Shown here: one piece after another, positions 1 through 9,115 of the stretch
How positions within the stretch are numbered: position 1 is the stretch's first letter
How the letters are laid out: every line of letters starts with the position of its first letter
Assembly: GCA_900542155.1 (NCBI GenBank)
Contig: UQMD01000013.1
Location: 1-63,467, forward strand
Direction: 5' to 3'
Length of the DNA: 63,467 bases
From: an uncultured Collinsella sp.
Lineage (GTDB): Bacteria; Actinomycetota; Coriobacteriia; Coriobacteriales; Coriobacteriaceae
Translations under genes and position numbers: made by a program
The notes under the pieces: generated by a model
The model's database searches: none
What the model was told of the DNA's origin: nothing
Seen by the model: the letters and a program-made list of their open reading frames with translations, nothing else

Positions 1-152
1 GGACTTGCAGCGACGGACCTCGGGACGCTCTTACACCACGTCTGCGCGCGCCACCTTGAAAGCCGTCAAACGCCCTTTAAAGGGGGTTATATAAATTGAT
101 TTTGAGCCCGTTTTTGCTCAGAACAGGCCGAAAAATATGACACCTCTTTTGC

Positions 153-184
153 AACAGTACTCATATTTGGCATTTTTTGACCAC
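153..184. repeat. End of a MITE-like repeat (one copy)
   Basis: A 32-base sequence containing ACAGTACTCATATTTGGC followed by a T run and GACCAC. It matches, with about one difference, the right end of the inverted-repeat element at 32293-32501. After both copies comes a similar GC-rich stretch with CCCCAAAA, then a hairpin. The partner end is not visible here, so this is a solo end or the element is cut by the window edge. The rest of 1-150 holds no gene I can support. Confidence 0.6.
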
Positions 185-213
185 GGGGTCCAAAACCATG
201 CCCCAAAACACAA

Positions 214-241
214 AAGGAGGGGCCTCGTAAGGCCCCTCCTT
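214..241 (-). terminator. Rho-independent terminator of the permease gene
   Basis: A perfect 12-bp stem (AAGGAGGGGCCT with its complement) and a 4-base loop lie 48 bases past the stop codon of the minus-strand permease. On the minus strand the stem is followed by TTTTGTGTTTT. Confidence 0.8.
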
Positions 242-288
242 AGGAAAGGGAATCGATTTATTCCACAGCCGTAGATTAATCCTAGCCG

Positions 289-1752
289 CTACTCCATCAT
301 GTCGAGGACGGAAGGGCGCAGCTCGCTCTCGGCGGCCTCGGGATCGGTCTCGCGCAGGCGGTTGATATAGCGGTTGTACCACATCACGGCAAGGCCCAGG
401 AAGACAACCACACCGCCAACGTTGTAGACCAGCGTCAGCCACAGCGGCTGATCGAGCGGGATGGTGCCGCAGACAAGCACAAAACAGAAGACCACAAGCA
501 GGAATGCGGCAACGACCAGACCAAAGCTGCGCGAGCCCATGCGGAAGTCACGGGGAGCGGCGTCGAAGTTCTTGCGCAGCATAAAGTAGGCAAGCAGGAT
601 CAGCAGCGGCGGGAGCAGAGCAGTGGCAGCCGTCATGTTGGTGACGATCATGAGCAGGTCGTCGAGGTTACCAGAGCCCAAGGCCGGGATGATCAGGATG
701 GGGACGACGATGGCGAACTGCAGCCAAGCGGCGCGGGCGGGAATGCCGTGCTCGTTGAGCTCGACGATCTTGCTACCAAAGACGCCCTTGGGGATCTCGG
801 TGAAGAAGACCTTGATGGGAGCAGAGGTCCACATCATGAGGGAGCCCAGCGTGGCAGCGAGAAGGATCAGGCCAATGACGCGCGTGGACACTTCCATGGG
901 AATGCCAAAGTGGGCAAAGACAGCGCCGAATACGTCGAAGATACCGGTGGAGATGGCAACGCCGCCCTCGGGAATGAACAGGTTGACCAGCAGTGAAGCG
1001 CCTGCGTACAGAAGGCCGATGGTCAGGCCGGCGATAACGACGGTGCGCACGAAGGCCTTGACGCCGCCCTTAAGGTCGTTAAGGAACACGCCGACAGACT
1101 CAGCGCCGCCAACGCCCTGGATGATCCAGGCAAGCGTACCGAAGAAGCCCCACATAGTTGCGAAGTTGCTCATGTCGGGAGCCATGTTAGCGGGGGTAGG
1201 AGCCGTAGCGAACTCGACGCCGCCAAAGGCAGCAGCCAGGGACAGCAAGATGAACACGGCAGTCAGGCCGAGAGCCGCGGTCGAGCCGAAGGAGGAAATG
1301 GAGCCGATCCACTTAGCGCCCTTGGTCGAAACCCACGTGGCGATAGCAAAGACGACGATCTCGATAATGGTGATCCACAGCTGCGAAAGCTCTGCATTGG
1401 CACCAAAGAACACGTAGCTCGCGTAGATGATGACGTTGGGCAGAACGGACGCAAAGTAGAACAGGTTAACGAACCAGTAGCTAAATGCCGTCAGGAACGC
1501 CCAGCGACCACCCATCGAGGTCTTAACCCATGCGTACACGCCAGACTCGGAGTCCCTGTTGAGGCCGACGAACTCAGCGGTAACCAGGGTATAGGGGACA
1601 AAGTACAAAAGCGTGGCGAAGAAGAACGACGGCGCAGCTGCCAAGCCGATGGCCGCGTTGTTGTTGATGATGTTCTTGATACCGAACACGGCGGCGACCG
1701 TCATGCCCAGCAGAGCGAACGAACCGATCGTTCCTCGTTTTTCAGAGCTCAT
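289..1752 (-). CDS. APC-superfamily amino-acid permease (glutamate/GABA-antiporter-like)
   Basis: A predicted inner-membrane amino-acid transporter of 487 aa with about 12 to 14 hydrophobic segments. The N-terminal segment has the glycine-rich first helix typical of APC permeases (around GMTVAAVFGIKN), and the sequence resembles the YjeM/GadC-type branch; the substrate cannot be read from sequence. I chose the ATG at 1752 because GGGAGG lies just upstream; an in-frame TTG four codons earlier would overlap that ribosome site. The gene stands alone with its own terminator. It is not obviously linked to the beta-galactosidase operon upstream on the same strand, because about 150 bases separate them. 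Confidence 0.85.
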   Translation of the reverse strand: MSSEKRGTIGSFALLGMTVAAVFGIKNIINNNAAIGLAAAPSFFFATLLYFVPYTLVTAEFVGLNRDSESGVYAWVKTSMGGRWAFLTAFSYWFVNLFYFASVLPNVIIYASYVFFGANAELSQLWITIIEIVVFAIATWVSTKGAKWIGSISSFGSTAALGLTAVFILLSLAAAFGGVEFATAPTPANMAPDMSNFATMWGFFGTLAWIIQGVGGAESVGVFLNDLKGGVKAFVRTVVIAGLTIGLLYAGASLLVNLFIPEGGVAISTGIFDVFGAVFAHFGIPMEVSTRVIGLILLAATLGSLMMWTSAPIKVFFTEIPKGVFGSKIVELNEHGIPARAAWLQFAIVVPILIIPALGSGNLDDLLMIVTNMTAATALLPPLLILLAYFMLRKNFDAAPRDFRMGSRSFGLVVAAFLLVVFCFVLVCGTIPLDQPLWLTLVYNVGGVVVFLGLAVMWYNRYINRLRETDPEAAESELRPSVLDMME

Positions 1753-1905
1753 AAGCCCTCCCAATCATCCGTTATATCTCATCTAAAACCGTCCGGACTG
1801 CAAGCGCAATCGTGGACGGCGCACCTGCTAAGGGGAATGGGGAAAAGGGAGTCAACAAAGCCATCCCCCTTAACGGCGCGAAGCAAACGTCCAAACGGAC
1901 GAATA

Positions 1906-2361
1906 CTACTTGTTGGGGAAGGAATAACCTTCAACTGTCACGTGCAGTACCACGACGCGGGAATCCGTGGCATCGGCCACGACACGGTAGGCCTCGTCAA
2001 TTTCGACGACGGCAACGCCACCGGCGGGAATCGTCACGGTCTCCCCCGCACCCTCAAAGCGCTCACGATCGTCGATATCGCTGTAGGCGCGCGTGCAGGT
2101 AAGATCCGTCTTGGAAGCCACCTCGACAGTCAGGTCGCCGTCGAGCGGGGCGAGCACGGCATGGTAGCGACGGTGACCGACCAGGTCGGCGGTAGCCGCC
2201 TCGTGGGCGTTCACCCACCAGTACACCAACGAGTCGCCGATGGAGTAAGCCACGTCGTGCTGCAGGTCGGCAACGCCATCGAGCGCCTGACCGGTGCGCA
2301 TCCACTTCTTGACGGACTTCATCTGAGCGTCGAAATCGGCGCGCGAGTTAAAGACATGCAT
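1906..2361 (-). CDS. ebgC: Beta-galactosidase small subunit, YhcH/YjgK/YiaL family (EbgC-like)
   Basis: A 151-aa protein of the cupin-like YhcH/YjgK/YiaL (DUF386) family. In Escherichia coli, EbgC associates with EbgA and is needed for full activity of the evolved beta-galactosidase. The family signature is visible in the hydrophobic strand pattern, in the stretch YHAVLAPLDGDLTVEV and in conserved acidic/histidine positions. It starts three bases after the ebgA stop, so the two are almost certainly cotranscribed and translationally coupled. Length fits the family (about 150 aa). The partner role is inferred from gene order and family. Confidence 0.85.
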   Translation of the reverse strand: MHVFNSRADFDAQMKSVKKWMRTGQALDGVADLQHDVAYSIGDSLVYWWVNAHEAATADLVGHRRYHAVLAPLDGDLTVEVASKTDLTCTRAYSDIDDRERFEGAGETVTIPAGGVAVVEIDEAYRVVADATDSRVVVLHVTVEGYSFPNK

Positions 2362-2364
2362 GAC

Positions 2365-5300
2365 TTATGCCTCCTTAATGGGTGCCAGCGCCTGAGCAAG
2401 GTCGGCAGACGTCAGCGGTCGCAGGGACACCTCGAAGCTGAAGCTCTCAAAACGGGTGCGATAGGAATCGAGCACCTCGGAACCCCAAGAGTTCGAGCCA
2501 AGGCCGAGCAGCTGGTCGTTGATGTTGACCGTGACCGTGTCGCCCTTGACAAGGTCGTAGACGTGCTTGGCGTTATCGATGGCCTCGCAGCTATAGGGCC
2601 ATGCCGAGAACGAGAACGGGTTGGAAGCGGCGTCGGCTGGACGAGTCACCAGCACGCCGTCACCGTGGCTAGAGCGCAGGGCAACCCAGCGGGTGCCCTC
2701 GCGGTTGGCGCAGTCCTGAGGCATAACGTAGGGCGTGAACATGTCGTCGACCGTAGTGCGGTAATGGCCGACCGGGTTGGCGCGCAGCGAGTCCGGATAG
2801 TTCTCGCCCGGGCCGTGGCCGTACCACTCAACGGCACGATCGCAACCGGGAACCTCGAAGGAGATGCCGATGCGCGGGATGATATCCGAGTAATCGCCGT
2901 AGGGCTCGCCGGAAACCTTGAGGTCGACGCGGCCGCTCGGAAGCACGGTGTAGACGAGCTCGACGCGCATGCCGAACGCGCGGACGGGAGGAGCGATACG
3001 CTGGCTCACGGTAACGACGACCGCATTGCCATCCTGCTTCCAAGAAACCTTGCGGGTAGACGTCTGCATCACATCGATGAAGTTGTCCTTCCACAGGGAG
3101 TCATACTCCTGGGCGTGGTTATCGACGAGCGGATGCCAAAAACCAACCTGGGGGCCAGAAGCCATGACATCGCGGCCGGATGCCTTCCACTCGCTCACGG
3201 TACCGTTAACTTTGTTGAAGGTCAGCTCACCGTTGAGGGAGTGAATGCGGATCTCTTGCTCGGTCTCCTCGACCGTAAGCTCAGGACGAGCGGGGGCGGC
3301 GATGGCCGGCGCCGGATGGTTTGCGATGGCAAACTGGCTTGCGCCCAGCTGGAACATCGGCTCGCACCAGGCGTGAGCCGCCATGGTGTAGGCGCGCACG
3401 GTCAGCAGGGTCTCGCCTACCGCGGCCTCGCGAATCACCAGTGGCAGCTGGACGGATTCGCCGGGAGCCACCGCGCCGGGCATAAGCGTCTTGCGGCACA
3501 CTACATCGCCGTCTACCAGGGTCTCCGCCGACAGGCAGACATCCTCGAGGGTAGTAAACCAGCGCTTGTTCGTGACGGTCAGCTCGCCTGCCTCGGCGTC
3601 ATAAGCCATGCGGACCGGGCAGATGACCTGTCCGTACTCGGTAAGGCCTGGGCTCGGCTGCTGCCAGGGGAACACCATACCGTCGATGCAGAAGTTGCTG
3701 TTGTTGGGGTAATCGCCGTTGTCGCCACCATACATATCGTAGGCAACGCCATCCTCGGTCACAGCAGCCAAACCGTGGTCGCACCATTCCCAGATAAACT
3801 GGCCTTGGATGCAATCCCAGCGATCGAAGACCTCCTGGTACTCGGACAGGCCTCCGGGGCCATTGCCCATGGAGTGGCCGTACTCGCAGTTGATGCGCGG
3901 CTTGGGGAACGGATGCTCACCAAAGTCGTTCATCTGCGACACACGGGAGTACATCGTGGAAATGACGTCGACGGTATCGGCGTTGCGGTCCTCCTCGTAA
4001 TGGACCGGACGATCATCGAGCTCGTGAGCCTTGGCGTACATCGCGCGGATGTTGCAGCCATAGCCGCTCTCGTTGCCCATCGACCACATAATGATGCAGG
4101 CGTGGTTGCGCTCCTGCATCACCAGGCGCTCAATGCGGTCGACGTAGGCCGGCTCCCATGCCGGGTCGTCGGTGACCAGGGCGATATTGCCGATATTCTC
4201 GAAGCCGTGACTCTCCATATCGGTCTCGGCGACCAGCATGATGCCATACTCATCGCACAGCTCGTAGAAGCGCGGGTCATTGGCATAGTGAGAGGTGCGC
4301 ACCGCGTTGATGTTGTGTCGCTTCATGAGCTCCAGGTCACGGCGCATGCGATCGAGGCCCACGGCGCGGCCCTTGTGATCGTCGTGATCGTGGCGGTTGA
4401 CGCCATGCATCTTAAAGTAGGTGCCGTTGAGGTAGATATGATTGCCCTCGACCGTCACCTCGGCAAGGCCCTGGCGATGCGGAACGTACTCGCTGACCTC
4501 GTCACCGTCGTAGACCTCAAACGTAAGGTCATAGAGGAAGGGGTCCTCGGGGTTCCAGAAGTGGGCATCGGCAACGCTGCACTCGGCATGGCCGTCGACG
4601 CACTCGCCCGTAGCGACCACGTTCTCGCCATCGCTGAGCGTAAACACGACGCGGGTAGCGCCCTCGGCCACCGTATCGAGCGTGATCAGAGCGGCATCGC
4701 CCTCGCGGTGCGTGAGGAACCTAAAGTCGACCAGGTGCGCGGCGGGACGCTGCATAAGGTACACATCGCGGAAGATGCCCGAAGCCCACCACATGTCCTG
4801 ATCCTCGATATAGCTGCCATCGCTGTACTGCAGGACCTTGACCGCAAACAGGTTGTCGCCCTCGACGAGCGCGTCGGTCACGTCGAACTCGGCGGACAGA
4901 CGCGAGCCCTTGGTCATGCCGATAAACTGGCCGTTGACGTACAGCTCGCCATAGCTCTCGATGCCGTCGAAGCGAATGATCTCGCGGGCGCCGGCAGGAA
5001 CGGCGGGAAGGTTGACGATGCGCTGGTAGACGCCCGTGGGGTCGTCGGAGGGAACGAACGGCTGATCCACCGGAAACGGGAAACCCTCGTCGGTATAGGC
5101 AAGGTTGCCATAGCCGTCTACCTGCCACAGGTGCGGAACCTCCACGTGATCCCACTCGGACTTGTACGTGGAGAGCTCCTCGTTGGAGACGGCAGCAGGC
5201 CCCTCAAAGAGGCGGAACTGCCACGAGCCAGACAGCTGAACAAACCCGCGCGACAGCTCGCGGCTGTACGTAGCAGCGAGATCGGCGGTCTCATAACCCA

Positions 5301-5373
5301 TAAAGTACGCATGGGGTGCCAGGCGGTTCCTATGGGTGAGCGCTTGGTTTTCCCATTCGTTAATGGCGTCCAT
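2365..5373 (-). CDS. ebgA: Beta-galactosidase large subunit, glycoside hydrolase family 2 (EbgA/LacZ)
   Basis: A 1002-aa cytoplasmic GH2 beta-galactosidase hydrolysing lactose or related beta-galactosides. Domain order follows LacZ: N-terminal sugar-binding jelly roll (about 40-215), immunoglobulin-like domain, TIM barrel (about 320-610), and C-terminal beta-sandwich (about 715-990). The acid/base glutamate is E435 in MWSMGNESGYG and the nucleophile is E497 in INCEYGHSMGNG. The start has AAGGAG 8 bases upstream. Next to ebgC this makes an EbgAC enzyme rather than a stand-alone LacZ. Promoter and start lie behind LacI-type operators, so it is probably induced by a galactoside through the divergent repressor. 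No dedicated sugar transporter is adjacent. Confidence 0.95.
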   Translation of the reverse strand: MDAINEWENQALTHRNRLAPHAYFMGYETADLAATYSRELSRGFVQLSGSWQFRLFEGPAAVSNEELSTYKSEWDHVEVPHLWQVDGYGNLAYTDEGFPFPVDQPFVPSDDPTGVYQRIVNLPAVPAGAREIIRFDGIESYGELYVNGQFIGMTKGSRLSAEFDVTDALVEGDNLFAVKVLQYSDGSYIEDQDMWWASGIFRDVYLMQRPAAHLVDFRFLTHREGDAALITLDTVAEGATRVVFTLSDGENVVATGECVDGHAECSVADAHFWNPEDPFLYDLTFEVYDGDEVSEYVPHRQGLAEVTVEGNHIYLNGTYFKMHGVNRHDHDDHKGRAVGLDRMRRDLELMKRHNINAVRTSHYANDPRFYELCDEYGIMLVAETDMESHGFENIGNIALVTDDPAWEPAYVDRIERLVMQERNHACIIMWSMGNESGYGCNIRAMYAKAHELDDRPVHYEEDRNADTVDVISTMYSRVSQMNDFGEHPFPKPRINCEYGHSMGNGPGGLSEYQEVFDRWDCIQGQFIWEWCDHGLAAVTEDGVAYDMYGGDNGDYPNNSNFCIDGMVFPWQQPSPGLTEYGQVICPVRMAYDAEAGELTVTNKRWFTTLEDVCLSAETLVDGDVVCRKTLMPGAVAPGESVQLPLVIREAAVGETLLTVRAYTMAAHAWCEPMFQLGASQFAIANHPAPAIAAPARPELTVEETEQEIRIHSLNGELTFNKVNGTVSEWKASGRDVMASGPQVGFWHPLVDNHAQEYDSLWKDNFIDVMQTSTRKVSWKQDGNAVVVTVSQRIAPPVRAFGMRVELVYTVLPSGRVDLKVSGEPYGDYSDIIPRIGISFEVPGCDRAVEWYGHGPGENYPDSLRANPVGHYRTTVDDMFTPYVMPQDCANREGTRWVALRSSHGDGVLVTRPADAASNPFSFSAWPYSCEAIDNAKHVYDLVKGDTVTVNINDQLLGLGSNSWGSEVLDSYRTRFESFSFEVSLRPLTSADLAQALAPIKEA

Positions 5374-5405
5374 GGTGATGCTCCTTCGTCATCGTAGTGA
5401 TTCTT

Positions 5406-5421
5406 GTGCAACCGGTTGTCC
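5406..5421. promoter_or_regulatory. LacI-family operator O1
   Basis: A palindrome with core CAACCGGTTG (5409-5418), extended as GTGCAACCGGTTGTCC. It lies over the predicted transcription start of ebgA, between the -10 and the start codon. Central CG-type palindromes of this size are typical LacI-family operators. The same core occurs at 5451 and 5496. Confidence 0.85.
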
Positions 5422-5423
5422 TT

Positions 5424-5453
5424 ATCTTACGGGCGATGCAAAAAACTGTGCAA
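5424..5453 (-). promoter_or_regulatory. Predicted sigma-A promoter of ebgAC
   Basis: Minus-strand -35 TTGCAC (5453-5448) and -10 TAAGAT (5429-5424) with an 18-base spacer. The -35 overlaps operator O2, and O1 covers the expected start site near 5417. This arrangement explains repression by occlusion. Confidence 0.65.
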
Positions 5454-5462
5454 CCGGTTGTC
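5449..5462. promoter_or_regulatory. LacI-family operator O2
   Basis: Second copy of the CAACCGGTTG core (5451-5460), starting 42 bases from O1, about four helical turns, so a repressor could contact both on one DNA face. It overlaps the predicted ebgA -35 element. Confidence 0.85.
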
Positions 5463-5493
5463 CGCTGAACGGTCGATTTGGCCGGATTAACGG

Positions 5494-5507
5494 TGCAACC
5501 GGTTGTA
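5494..5507. promoter_or_regulatory. LacI-family operator O3
   Basis: Third copy of the CAACCGGTTG core (5496-5505), 45 bases from O2 and 244 bases before the repressor gene. It may allow looping or autoregulation. Nothing else is recognisable between 5508 and the repressor start. Confidence 0.85.
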
Positions 5508-5749
5508 CAACCGCAACACTTATGTCACCCTGAATATCGAAACTCAACGCAAAACATCGTTCTTAAGCTCGTAGGCAACCGCCGCGCCCGCTGATATCTC
5601 ACCCACACGAGACGTATTCGATTGCGGCTTGGTTGCAAAACGACACCTGTCACCGGATATCATGAACGCTCTTCAGGTGCACTATAGTAAGCTGTATCCG
5701 CACCAGCCCGTATCAGTGACAACATCGACCGCATTTTCCAGGAGACGCC

Positions 5750-6766
5750 ATGACCCAACCAGTTCGCACCGCACCTACGCTTGCCGAGGTTGCCGCAGCT
5801 GCCGGCGTGTCGCGCTCCACGGCCTCACGCGCCCTCAACGATTCGCCCCGCATTAGCGAGGAAACCAAAAAACGCGTCCGCGCAGCGGCCAAGGAAGTCA
5901 ATTTTGTCCCCAACGCTCGCGGCCGAGCGCTCGCTGTCGGGCGCACGGAAATCATCGCCGTGCTCGTGACCGAGCCCCTGAGTGAGCTCTTCAGCGACCC
6001 CACCTATAGCGAATTTTTGAGCGGCATTACCGAGGAACTGTCGGAGTCGTCCTATCTGCCCGTTATCTTGCAGGCGTCTTCTACGCATGAGCGCAACCGC
6101 GCACGCGAGCACTTTGAGCGCCGCTCGTTCGACGCCGTGATCGACGTCTCCCCCTACAAGGGCAGCGAGCTGCTCGAGGTGCTGCGCGAGCTGGGTGTAC
6201 CCACCGTGTTGTGCGGCCAGCTCGAGGGCCACCCCTATCGCGATGTGTTCTCGACAGTCTACTCTGACGACGAAGAGGGCGGACGCTTTGCAGCGCTCGC
6301 TATGAAAGAGCGCGGGCGCAAAGATATCGTCGCCGTGTTGGGACCGCAAGACAACCCCGCTGTTGTCGACCGCCTGCGCGGCTACCGCGCCGTCTTGGGC
6401 GAAGACCTCCCAGACGCAAACGTTATCTATACCGGCTGGAACAGCGGAGACGGCTATCAGGCCATGCACCAGATCCTCGCGCGCGAGATTGCTTTCGATG
6501 GCGTGCTCTGCGGATCGGACCGTATCGCGGCTGGCGTCATCACCGCACTCAACGAGGCAGGCCTATCTGTTCCGGCGGACGTTTCCGTCGTCGGCTTCGA
6601 CGATCACGAGATTGCGGCGTGCTGCGTCCCCGCGCTCACGACCGTCCGCCAGCCCCTGCGCGAAGAAGGCCACATGGCCGCCAACATTGCGCTCGACATG
6701 ATCACGGGCGCCGAGCCCACCACCTCCGTGATGCACATGCAGCTAATTCAGAGAGACTCGCTATAA
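5750..6766 (+). CDS. LacI-family transcriptional repressor of the ebg operon
   Basis: A 338-aa LacI/GalR regulator. The N-terminal helix-turn-helix reads TLAEVAAAAGVSRSTASRALN (residues about 9-29), followed by a hinge helix and a periplasmic-binding-protein-like sugar domain with the usual VVGFDDHEIA near residue 280. Start ATG has AGGAG upstream. It is divergent from ebgA and three matching LacI-type operators lie between them, so it most likely represses ebgAC and is released by a galactoside; the effector is inferred. Length is normal for the family. The gene is followed by the palindromic array at 6802-6973. Confidence 0.9.
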   Translation: MTQPVRTAPTLAEVAAAAGVSRSTASRALNDSPRISEETKKRVRAAAKEVNFVPNARGRALAVGRTEIIAVLVTEPLSELFSDPTYSEFLSGITEELSESSYLPVILQASSTHERNRAREHFERRSFDAVIDVSPYKGSELLEVLRELGVPTVLCGQLEGHPYRDVFSTVYSDDEEGGRFAALAMKERGRKDIVAVLGPQDNPAVVDRLRGYRAVLGEDLPDANVIYTGWNSGDGYQAMHQILAREIAFDGVLCGSDRIAAGVITALNEAGLSVPADVSVVGFDDHEIAACCVPALTTVRQPLREEGHMAANIALDMITGAEPTTSVMHMQLIQRDSL

Positions 6767-6801
6767 GAAACTGGGCCGGGCTTTTCGCCAGACAGTTGTT
6801 G

Positions 6802-6973
6802 CGGAAAGCCTGCCCCGTTTTGAGCGCTCATTCTGGGGCACAGTTTCCGTTAGACCGCTCAAGCGGAAACTGTGTCCCATTATTTTGCCGAATTCTGGGT
6901 CGCGCTTTCCCAGAGGACCCCCTTTGGGAAAGCGCGACCCGTTCTGGACGCAGATTCCGGGACGCACTTTCCG
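6802..6973. repeat. Palindromic array type A, copy 1 (three 15-18-15 dyads)
   Basis: Six 15-bp arms with consensus near SGGAAANNGCRWCCC alternate in direction at 6802-6816, 6835-6849, 6864-6878, 6897-6911, 6926-6940 and 6959-6973. Within each dyad the arms are separated by exactly 18 bases (often GTTTTG...ATTC), and dyads are separated by exactly 14 bases. The same geometry recurs at 60640-60811. It lies between the lacI stop and the aspS terminator. It is not CRISPR: the arms are inverted and variable. Confidence 0.85.
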
Positions 6974-7013
6974 CAACGCCCGGTCATCCCATGCCCTCAC
7001 AATCTCGACGTAT

Positions 7014-7046
7014 AAAAAACGAGGGAAGGCACGTGTCCTTCCCTCG
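7014..7046 (-). terminator. Terminator of aspS
   Basis: Perfect 10-bp stem (CGAGGGAAGG with its complement, 7-base loop), followed on the minus strand by TTTTTTATA. It lies 26 bases past the aspS stop. Confidence 0.9.
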
Positions 7047-7071
7047 TTACGGGCAATATGTAGCCGCTTGC

Positions 7072-8859
7072 CTACATCAGGCGCAGGCTGACGTCCTTGA
7101 GCTGGGCGCCGCTAACGGCACTCGGGGCGCCCGACATGAGGTCGGAGCCGCTGGCCGTCTTGGGGAACGCCATGACGTCGCGGATGGAGTCGGAACCGGT
7201 GAGCAGCATGCACACGCGGTCCAGGCCCAGAGCGAAACCGCCCATCGGGGGCGCACCAAACTTGAGCGCCTCCATGAGGAAGCCAAACTGAGACTCGGCG
7301 CGCTCTTCGGTAAAGCCCAGGAGCTTGAGCATGGACATCTGCATCTCGGCGTTGTGGATACGCATACCGCCGCCACCGGCCTCAAAGCCGTCCATGACAA
7401 AGTCGTAGGTGCAAGAACCGGCTGCCAACGGATTGGCCTCGATCTTGGCGATGTCGGTCTCGGTCGGCAGGGTGAAGGGCTGGTGCTCGGCAGCGTAAGC
7501 CTTGCGGTCCTCGTCCCAGTGGAACAGCGGGAAGTTGACGACCCACAGGAAGTCGTGGCCCTCGCGCTTGATCTCGAGCGCGTTAGCCATGTGGGAACGC
7601 ATGCCGCCCAGGATCTCGTCGGAGAGCAGGCGCGGGCCGGCGGCGAACATCACGAGGTCGCCGGGTTCGACGTCCATGCGCTCGCGCAGAGCCGCCATCT
7701 CCTCGTCCGAGAAGAACTTGACGATGGGGCTGTTGATGGAGCCGTCCTCGCGGAAAGCGATCCAGGCCAGGCCCTTGGCGCCAAACGTGGAGGCCACGCC
7801 GGCAAGCTTATCGATCTTGGCACGCGCCCAGGCACCGGCACCCTTGGCGTTGATAGCCTTGACGACAGAGCCCTCCTCGTTCGCAGCGGTCGCGAAGACC
7901 TTGAACTTGGAGTTGGCAAAAATGTCGGTCAGGTCGACCAGGTGCATGCCGTAGCGCGTATCGGGCTTGTCGGAGCCATAGGTGTCCATGGCCTCCCAGT
8001 AGTTCATGCGACGCAGCGGCGTGGGCATCTCGACGCCCATGCGGCCGAAGGCGTCGGCCAGGACCTCTTCGAGCGCGCTAATGACATCGTTCTGGTCCAC
8101 GAAGGACATCTCGATATCGACCTGGGTGAACTCGGGCTGACGGTCGGCACGCAGGTCCTCGTCGCGGAAGCACTTGGCAACCTGATAGTAGCGCTCGACG
8201 CCACCGACCATGAGCAGCTGCTTCAGAAGCTGCGGGGACTGCGGCAGGGCGTAGAAGTTGCCCGGCTGAATACGGCTGGGAACGATGAAGTCGCGAGCGC
8301 CCTCGGGCGTGGACTTGAACAGGGAGGGCGTCTCGACCTCCATGAACTCACGGTTGTGCAGCGCCTCGCGAATGGCAAAGGTAAAGTCGGAGCGCAGCTT
8401 GAGGTTGGCCATCATCTCGGGACGACGAAGGTCCAGATAGCGATAGCGCAGACGGGTGTCCTCGCTGGTCTCGATGCCGTCCTCGATCTGGAACGGCGGG
8501 GTGACGGACGTGTTGAGCACCTCGGCGTGGTCGGTCAGGACCTCGATCTCGCCGGTCGCGAGCTTGGTGTTGGTGGTCTCCTCGCCACGGGCGCGCACGA
8601 CGCCGTGAATCTTGATGGGCCACTCGGGACGCATGGTCTCGGCGATCTTAAAGGCGTCGCCGTCGGAGTGCTCGGGGTCGAAGGTGAGCTGCGTGATGCC
8701 CTCACGGTCGCGAAGGTCGCAGAAGATAAGGCCGCCGTGGTCGCGGCGACGGCTCACCCAACCGGTGAGGGTGACCTCTTCGCCCACGTTCTCGAAGCGA
8801 AGCTCGCCGCAGGTACGGGTGTGCATGGAATGCTCATCGATGGGATGGGTCTGGCTCAT
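7072..8859 (-). CDS. aspS: Aspartyl-tRNA synthetase
   Basis: A 595-aa class II aminoacyl-tRNA synthetase that charges tRNA-Asp. Order: N-terminal OB anticodon-binding domain (about 1-115), class II core, the GAD insertion typical of bacterial AspRS (about 300-410), and the C-terminal motif 3 region. Motif 2 is seen as FRDEDLRADRQPEFTQ and motif 3 as GLDRVCMLLTGSDSIRD. Start has a near-perfect AAGGAGGATCAC site. Whether it is discriminating or also makes Asp-tRNA-Asn cannot be decided here. The leader (8860-9000) contains a GC-rich hairpin, but no T-box consensus was found. Confidence 0.95.
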   Translation of the reverse strand: MSQTHPIDEHSMHTRTCGELRFENVGEEVTLTGWVSRRRDHGGLIFCDLRDREGITQLTFDPEHSDGDAFKIAETMRPEWPIKIHGVVRARGEETTNTKLATGEIEVLTDHAEVLNTSVTPPFQIEDGIETSEDTRLRYRYLDLRRPEMMANLKLRSDFTFAIREALHNREFMEVETPSLFKSTPEGARDFIVPSRIQPGNFYALPQSPQLLKQLLMVGGVERYYQVAKCFRDEDLRADRQPEFTQVDIEMSFVDQNDVISALEEVLADAFGRMGVEMPTPLRRMNYWEAMDTYGSDKPDTRYGMHLVDLTDIFANSKFKVFATAANEEGSVVKAINAKGAGAWARAKIDKLAGVASTFGAKGLAWIAFREDGSINSPIVKFFSDEEMAALRERMDVEPGDLVMFAAGPRLLSDEILGGMRSHMANALEIKREGHDFLWVVNFPLFHWDEDRKAYAAEHQPFTLPTETDIAKIEANPLAAGSCTYDFVMDGFEAGGGGMRIHNAEMQMSMLKLLGFTEERAESQFGFLMEALKFGAPPMGGFALGLDRVCMLLTGSDSIRDVMAFPKTASGSDLMSGAPSAVSGAQLKDVSLRLM

Positions 8860-9115
8860 ACCAGTGATCCTCCTTTATGGATCTGTGCCGCCCCGTGTCG
8901 TTCCGGGCGGCGTCGTACAGATTTGCCCAGCCTGCGTAAACCGCGCAGCCAGACATGGCGTTCTATCTTATCGCACTCGCGTCGATGTGCCGCGAAAAAG
9001 TGGCTCCTGCCCAAAGACTTGACGGAGACGAAACAATTGACGCGCCGTGACACCCGCCCGCGCTCGTCACGTGCGACAATATGCCCCAATAAAACAGCAC
9101 TCGGAAAGGCCCGCC

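Noticed and set aside
1837..5397. An 1186-codon open frame on the plus strand
   Set aside because: It is the antisense shadow of ebgA/ebgC. High third-position GC keeps the opposite frame open; it has no domain and the ebg proteins are certain.
6802..6973. CRISPR array
   Set aside because: Arms alternate in orientation, vary in sequence, and spacers are 14 or 18 bases with shared ends; no cas gene is near.
8860..9115. T-box leader for aspS (and likewise for hisS at 19452-19520)
   Set aside because: No T-box consensus or specifier-loop structure was found; only a GC-rich hairpin.
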